Shown here: piece by piece, positions 59,424-64,000 of the stretch
How positions within the stretch are numbered: the stretch's first letter is position 1
Layout: the number at the start of each line of letters is the position of its first letter
Source of the DNA: Oscillospiraceae bacterium
GTDB taxonomy: Bacteria > Bacillota > Clostridia > Oscillospirales > CAG-272
Length of the DNA: 64,000 nt
Direction: 5' to 3'
Assembly (NCBI GenBank): GCA_015063845.1
Contig: SVTJ01000001.1
Location: 62,001-126,000 of the forward strand
Made by a program: the position numbers and the translations under genes
The notes under the pieces: generated by a model
What the model was told of the DNA's origin: nothing
What the model saw: only the letters and a program-made list of their open reading frames with translations
Database searches by the model: none

Positions 59424-62177
59424 ATGGGACTTGTAGATAAAATTTTCGGAACGTATAGCGAGCGTCAATTAAAGAAACTTGAAAAGGCTGTTGATTATAT
59501 CGAGAGCCTTGCCCCTAAATATGCCGCTATGTCTAATGAGGAACTCTCGGGAACGACAGCACGTTTAAAAGAGCGTCTTGCTGACGGCGAAACGCTTGAC
59601 GACATTCTTCCCGATGCCTTTGCCGCTATCCGTGAAGCAGACGATAGAATTCTCGGTAAGCGTCCGTTCCGTGTTCAGATAATAGGCGGTATCATTCTTC
59701 ATCAAGGAAGGATCGCTGAGATGAAGACGGGTGAAGGAAAGACACTCGTCGCAACTATGCCCGCATATCTCAATGCTCTCTCGGGCAAGGGCGTTCACGT
59801 TGTTACCGTTAACGACTATCTTGCGCGCCGTGACAGCGAGGAGATGGGACGTGTATATGAGTTTATGGGACTTAAGACAGGACTTGTTGTTCACGGAATT
59901 TCTCCCGATGACAAAAAGCAGGCATATCTTGCGGATATCACGTACGGAACTAACAATGAGTTTGGCTTTGACTATCTGCGTGACAACATGGTCGTTTATA
60001 AGGATCGAATGGTACAAAGAGGTCATAACTTTGCGATAGTAGACGAGGTGGACTCCATACTCATAGACGAGGCGAGAACGCCCCTTATCATATCTGGTGC
60101 GGGTGAAAAGTCTACCGATATGTATGATAGAGCAGATGCGCTTGCCAAAACGCTCAAAAAGTACGTTATCAAAGAGATGGACACCAAGGAAAGCTACGAT
60201 GATATAGACGCAGATTACATCGTAGACGAGAAGGCTAATAACGCTATACTCACACCGTCCGGTGCTGCGAAAGCAGAGAAGTTCTTTGGTATCGAAAACC
60301 TTTCCGATGCTGAAAATTCCGAGATCGCGCACCACGTTAATCAGGCTATAAGAGCTCGCGGTATTATGAAGCGCGACGTTGATTACGTTGTCAACGAACA
60401 AGGCGTAATGATAGTCGATACTTTCACGGGCCGTCTTATGCCTGGAAGAAGATATTCTAACGGACTTCATCAGGCAATCGAAGCTAAGGAAGGCGTTAAG
60501 ATAGAAAAAGAGAATAAGACTCTTGCTACAATAACCTTCCAGAACTACTTTAGAATGTACTCAAAGATATCAGGTATGACGGGTACGGCACTTACCGAGG
60601 AGCTTGAATTCCGCGATATATACAGCCTTGACGTGGTCGAGATACCCACGAACAAGCCGATGATAAGGATCGACCATCACGATATTGTTTACAAGTCTGT
60701 AAACGCGAAGTATGATGCGGTCGTTGAGCAGATCGTCGAGTGTCATGAAAAAGGACAGCCCGTGCTTGTGGGTACGGTATCTATTGACAAGTCCGAGGAG
60801 CTTTCACGCCGACTTAAGCGTGAGGGAATAAAGCATACCGTGCTTAACGCAAAGTATCACGATAAGGAAGCTGAGATCGTAGCTCAGGCAGGTAAGCTTG
60901 GCGCGGTTACTATCTCCACAAATATGGCGGGACGTGGAACGGATATTATGCTTGGTGGAAATCCCGAGCATATGGCGAAAAACGAAATGCGCAAGATGGA
61001 GATACCCGAGGAGCTTATAGCAATGGCTACGGGTACCGCACCTATTGATGACGAAGATGTCAAAAACGCAAGAGAGATATTCCGTGAGCTTCATGAGAAG
61101 TATAAGGCAGAGATAGCTCCCGAGGCTCAAAAGGTAAGGGAAGCGGGCGGATTGTTTATACTCGGTACCGAAAGACACGAAAGCAGACGAATCGATAACC
61201 AGCTCAGAGGACGTTCTGGTCGTCAGGGAGACCCCGGTGAATCGAGATTTTTCCTGTCTCTTGAGGACGATCTTATGAGACTGTTCGGCTCCGAGAGAAT
61301 GCTCGGTATGGTAGACCGTATGGGGCTTCCCGAGGATATGCCTATTGATGCAAAAATACTTTCGGGAACTATTGAGCGCGCTCAAAAGAATATTGAGGAA
61401 CAGAACTTTAAACGCCGTAAATACGTTCTTACCTATGACGACGTAATGAATCAGCAGAGAAATATCATCTATAAGCAGAGAAACGACGTTCTTAACGGTG
61501 AAGATATAAGCGAGACCATAAAGAAGATGATACTTGCTACAGTAGAGGAGACGGTAGACACCTTTATGCAAGGTGATGAGTCCGAAATGTGGGACTTCTA
61601 CGGGCTTAGAGAAGCTTATAAGGGGCTTCTTACCACACCTGATGATTTCGCGTACTCAGATGATGAGCTTAAGTCTGTTAAGAAGGATGACGTCGTTGAG
61701 CTTCTTTGCGATAGAGCGATGAAGCTTTATGATGAGAAGCAGGAGCTTATCGGCACAGAGAGATTTGAGGAGCTTCAAAGAGCTGTTCTTTTGCAGAACG
61801 TTGACAAGAGCTGGATGGAGCATATTGATATGATGGATGACCTTAAGGGAAGCATCAGACTTCAGTCCTATGCGCAGAGAGATCCCGTAAATGAGTATAG
61901 GATACAAGGCGCTGATATGTTCGACGCAATGGTCGACGAGATACGCGAGCGTACTTCGAGAATGATACTTTCCATAACGGTTAAGACGCCCGAGGTCAAG
62001 AGAGTGCAGATAGCAAAGCCTCTTAGTGAGGGCTTTGAGGGGGCAAACGGAGAGAAGCCTAAGAGAGTTACTGTTGTTAGAAAGGCGTCGGTCAATGTAG
62101 GCAGAAACGATCTGTGTCCGTGTGGCTCGGGTAAAAAGTACAAGAAGTGCTGCGGTGCGCCGCAAAATCAGCAGTGA
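59424..62177 (+). CDS. secA: Preprotein translocase ATPase SecA
   Basis: A 917-residue motor. The first nucleotide-binding fold has Walker A MKTGEGKTLVA and VDEVDSILIDEARTPL, and the second has STNMAGRGTDIMLGGNP and QLRGRSGRQGDPGESRFFLSLEDDLMRLF. The helical scaffold and wing domains follow. The C-terminus is the zinc motif CPCGSGKKYKKCC, which binds SecB or phospholipid. It pushes unfolded exported proteins through SecYEG. The ATG at 59424 has GGAGG upstream; the frame is open nine codons earlier. It has its own promoter and no clear terminator, so transcription may continue into the next gene. Confidence 0.96.
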   Translation: MGLVDKIFGTYSERQLKKLEKAVDYIESLAPKYAAMSNEELSGTTARLKERLADGETLDDILPDAFAAIREADDRILGKRPFRVQIIGGIILHQGRIAEMKTGEGKTLVATMPAYLNALSGKGVHVVTVNDYLARRDSEEMGRVYEFMGLKTGLVVHGISPDDKKQAYLADITYGTNNEFGFDYLRDNMVVYKDRMVQRGHNFAIVDEVDSILIDEARTPLIISGAGEKSTDMYDRADALAKTLKKYVIKEMDTKESYDDIDADYIVDEKANNAILTPSGAAKAEKFFGIENLSDAENSEIAHHVNQAIRARGIMKRDVDYVVNEQGVMIVDTFTGRLMPGRRYSNGLHQAIEAKEGVKIEKENKTLATITFQNYFRMYSKISGMTGTALTEELEFRDIYSLDVVEIPTNKPMIRIDHHDIVYKSVNAKYDAVVEQIVECHEKGQPVLVGTVSIDKSEELSRRLKREGIKHTVLNAKYHDKEAEIVAQAGKLGAVTISTNMAGRGTDIMLGGNPEHMAKNEMRKMEIPEELIAMATGTAPIDDEDVKNAREIFRELHEKYKAEIAPEAQKVREAGGLFILGTERHESRRIDNQLRGRSGRQGDPGESRFFLSLEDDLMRLFGSERMLGMVDRMGLPEDMPIDAKILSGTIERAQKNIEEQNFKRRKYVLTYDDVMNQQRNIIYKQRNDVLNGEDISETIKKMILATVEETVDTFMQGDESEMWDFYGLREAYKGLLTTPDDFAYSDDELKSVKKDDVVELLCDRAMKLYDEKQELIGTERFEELQRAVLLQNVDKSWMEHIDMMDDLKGSIRLQSYAQRDPVNEYRIQGADMFDAMVDEIRERTSRMILSITVKTPEVKRVQIAKPLSEGFEGANGEKPKRVTVVRKASVNVGRNDLCPCGSGKKYKKCCGAPQNQQ

Positions 62178-62214
62178 TATATCAGAGAACTGTTAAACAC
62201 AAAGGATTTCAAAA

Positions 62215-62898
62215 ATGGGATTTGGAATTTTATTTATAGGTTATTTTGTTGCAGCAATAATCTTTATCGGGTATATGTCGATAGTGAGAGTGTTGGGATG
62301 CGCTGTAATGCTCATCTCAACTCTTAAGCTGCGAAAGTACAATAGAACGTTCGATATGCTTTTGATAGTGCTGGGAGTATGTATCCTGTTCTATGGGTTT
62401 GATGCGGTAGTTGATATTTTGGGCATAACACTTGCAGGTACTACGGCAACGCTCGTGCTATTGGCGGATACGTTGATAAACTTTGCACTGAACTCAAGCT
62501 TGCTACTATCGATAAGAGCAATAGCCAAGGAGACTGAAACGGACAAGTTGTATTTTGCGGCGACGCGAAATCTTGTTTTCTTTGGAATATTGCTTGTTCT
62601 TCAGCTTATTGCTAAGCTGCCTTTTAAGGTCACGCAGAATCTTAATATTATAGCTATCATTTTGTTGCTTGTGCTTTCGGTACTCAATCTTGTCCTTATT
62701 TTCCGCTGTTACGCGCAGATATGTGATTCCGGCGACGTTGAGATGGAGAGAAAGCCTTCTCGGTTTGCGTTTGTAAATAAGTACAGAGATGAGATGGATA
62801 AAAGACGCGCCGAGGCAGATGCTGAGCGTGAACGCATAAAGAGGGAGCGTGATATTAAGGGCGAGCAAAAGAGAAGAAATAAAAAGAATAAGAAATAG
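62215..62898 (+). CDS. Unknown membrane protein with basic C-terminal tail
   Basis: Not recognised. 227 residues with about five hydrophobic segments, then a highly charged coiled-coil-like tail rich in Arg, Lys and Glu (about residues 185-227, ending RRNKKNKK). No catalytic motif. It begins 37 bases after secA and ends eight bases before another membrane-protein gene, so the three may be transcribed together. A role at the Sec translocon is possible from position only. Confidence 0.72.
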   Translation: MGFGILFIGYFVAAIIFIGYMSIVRVLGCAVMLISTLKLRKYNRTFDMLLIVLGVCILFYGFDAVVDILGITLAGTTATLVLLADTLINFALNSSLLLSIRAIAKETETDKLYFAATRNLVFFGILLVLQLIAKLPFKVTQNLNIIAIILLLVLSVLNLVLIFRCYAQICDSGDVEMERKPSRFAFVNKYRDEMDKRRAEADAERERIKRERDIKGEQKRRNKKNKK

Positions 62899-62906
62899 GA
62901 GGAAAT

Positions 62907-64000
62907 ATGCAAAGGTCAAAAAGATATGTAAATTTTAAAGCTATTGGATTATCACTTATATTCTTGTTCAATCCAAATATCAATATCATAGATGTTCTTC
63001 CAGATTTCATAGGTTACATACTTCTTTGTCTGGCACTTGTTAAGCTTGCGGATCTTAATGATACGCTTTCGGAGGCACTCGATGCTTTTAAAAAGCTTAT
63101 AATAATCGATGCAGCAAAGATACTTGCGCTTATGTGGACCTTTGGTATCAGCGTGAGCAGTGAACGCAACTCATCGATCCTTTTGTGGGCGTTTGTTTTC
63201 GGAGTGCTTGAGCTTATATTTGTGATCCCCGCTTTTATCAAGCTTTTCAAGGGATTGTCAGAGATAGGTTATCTTTATGAGAATAGCTCAATAATCGCCA
63301 GCAAGCGCGCGTATTCAAAAAACAAAACGGACAAACTTTGCGTTTTTACGGTAGTATTTCTTGGATTTAAGGCACTTATGTCGTTTGTCCCAGAGCTATT
63401 GAATTTGACGTCTCCAGAGTATTACGACGGAAATACAACGCAAAATCTCTATCAGTTTATAGGTACTATTCGCCTTTTGGCATTTGTTCCCACGCTTATT
63501 TTCGGTATCGTGTGGCTCTGCCGTGTATTGGCGTATTTCAAAAAGGTAAACAGTGATGAGATACTTATGCCTGCACTTGATAAGGCGTATGCAGAAAAGG
63601 TGCTTCCGAGAGACGGAATATTTATTATAAGAAATGTTACTACGGCTCTTTTGATACTTGCCGTCTCATGTGTGCTTTGTTTTGATCTGAGACTTGAAAA
63701 TATAAACGTTATTCCAGATTTTTTATCTGCTGTACTGCTTATATGCTTTTTTATTGTGCTGGGGAAAAAGATAAAAATAAAAAAGGCAATACCTATATTG
63801 CTGGGTGCCGTATATTTTGTCACATCAGCATTGGCAAGTTTTTTTGAATTTAAGTTCTTTGAGAATTATTATTACAGTGCGGTTTACAGAAGTGCTGACG
63901 CATTGAACGCTTACAGAGCGATGCTGATATCATCAATAGCAAACGTTTTGGCATTTGTTGCAATATTTGTTTGCGTATTGATCTCTCTAAAGAAGATCAT
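62907..64000 (+). CDS. Unknown multi-pass membrane protein with repeated PDF motif (3' truncated by window)
   Basis: A frame open from the ATG at 62907 to the window edge (at least 364 residues), with AGGAGGA just upstream. It starts MQRSKRYVNFKAIGLSL and has about nine hydrophobic segments. Two similar units stand out: NPNINIIDVLPDFIGYILLCLAL near the start and ENINVIPDFLSAVLLICFFIV near residue 270. This suggests an internal duplication, with a conserved Pro-Asp-Phe at the membrane edge. I do not recognise a family with known function. It follows the previous membrane-protein gene by eight bases. Confidence 0.75.
   Translation, partial: MQRSKRYVNFKAIGLSLIFLFNPNINIIDVLPDFIGYILLCLALVKLADLNDTLSEALDAFKKLIIIDAAKILALMWTFGISVSSERNSSILLWAFVFGVLELIFVIPAFIKLFKGLSEIGYLYENSSIIASKRAYSKNKTDKLCVFTVVFLGFKALMSFVPELLNLTSPEYYDGNTTQNLYQFIGTIRLLAFVPTLIFGIVWLCRVLAYFKKVNSDEILMPALDKAYAEKVLPRDGIFIIRNVTTALLILAVSCVLCFDLRLENINVIPDFLSAVLLICFFIVLGKKIKIKKAIPILLGAVYFVTSALASFFEFKFFENYYYSAVYRSADALNAYRAMLISSIANVLAFVAIFVCVLISLKKI

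Overview
The window looks like chromosome from an uncultured, endospore-forming, anaerobic Clostridia-type Firmicute. The signs are the sporulation sigma factor SigG, a SpoVB-type flippase, both PolC and DnaE replicative polymerases, an anaerobic (class III) ribonucleotide reductase, the MEP isoprenoid pathway, TTGACA-17-TATAAT promoters and strong GGAGG ribosome binding sites. There is no phage, insertion sequence or CRISPR array. Most of it is core genome, with several accessory or unrecognised genes set between conserved blocks.

Layout. 1-6.8 kb: the 3' end of mfd, a PrsA/SurA-like lipoprotein, a TPP riboswitch controlling thiT, and (minus strand) sigG with an RBS-sequestering leader hairpin, a NitT/TauT-type ABC transporter and a Crp/Fnr regulator. 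The transporter's binding protein appears circularly permuted. 7-11.8 kb: a sugar nucleotidyltransferase-galE-galM operon, a pseudo-ATPase and a CysK-like PLP enzyme. 11.8-17.5 kb (minus): trxB, nrdD with a fused redoxin domain behind three NrdR boxes, an O-antigen-ligase-like protein and nrdG. 17.5-22.3 kb: Na/Pi symporter, XRE regulator with a cyclase, an unknown membrane protein and an ArsB/NhaD-type permease.

22.4-39 kb is a long plus-strand housekeeping run: pyrH, frr, uppS, cdsA, dxr, rseP, ispG, polC, an exported protein of unknown function and dnaE. It joins mRNA turnover, lipid and isoprenoid synthesis, membrane proteolysis and replication. 39-48 kb: a BofC-like protein, a class A PBP, a heterodimeric ABC exporter, tRNA-Val, a structured RNA (possibly raiA-motif) followed by a small zinc-ribbon membrane protein, and a SpoVB-like flippase. 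48-56 kb: guaB, an RlmB-type methyltransferase, a large acidic protein ending in what looks like a catalytically dead P1B-type ATPase, and the radical SAM/DUF2344 pair. 56-64 kb: an AT-rich unknown membrane protein, mnmA, trmL, secA and two unknown membrane proteins, the last running off the window.

The most unusual items are the permuted ABC binding protein (5.0-6.1 kb), the pseudo-P-type ATPase (50.6-53.6 kb), the structured RNA (45.7-45.9 kb), the redoxin-fused NrdD with three evenly spaced NrdR boxes, and the sigG leader hairpin. All assignments come from reading motifs by eye; no database search was run.
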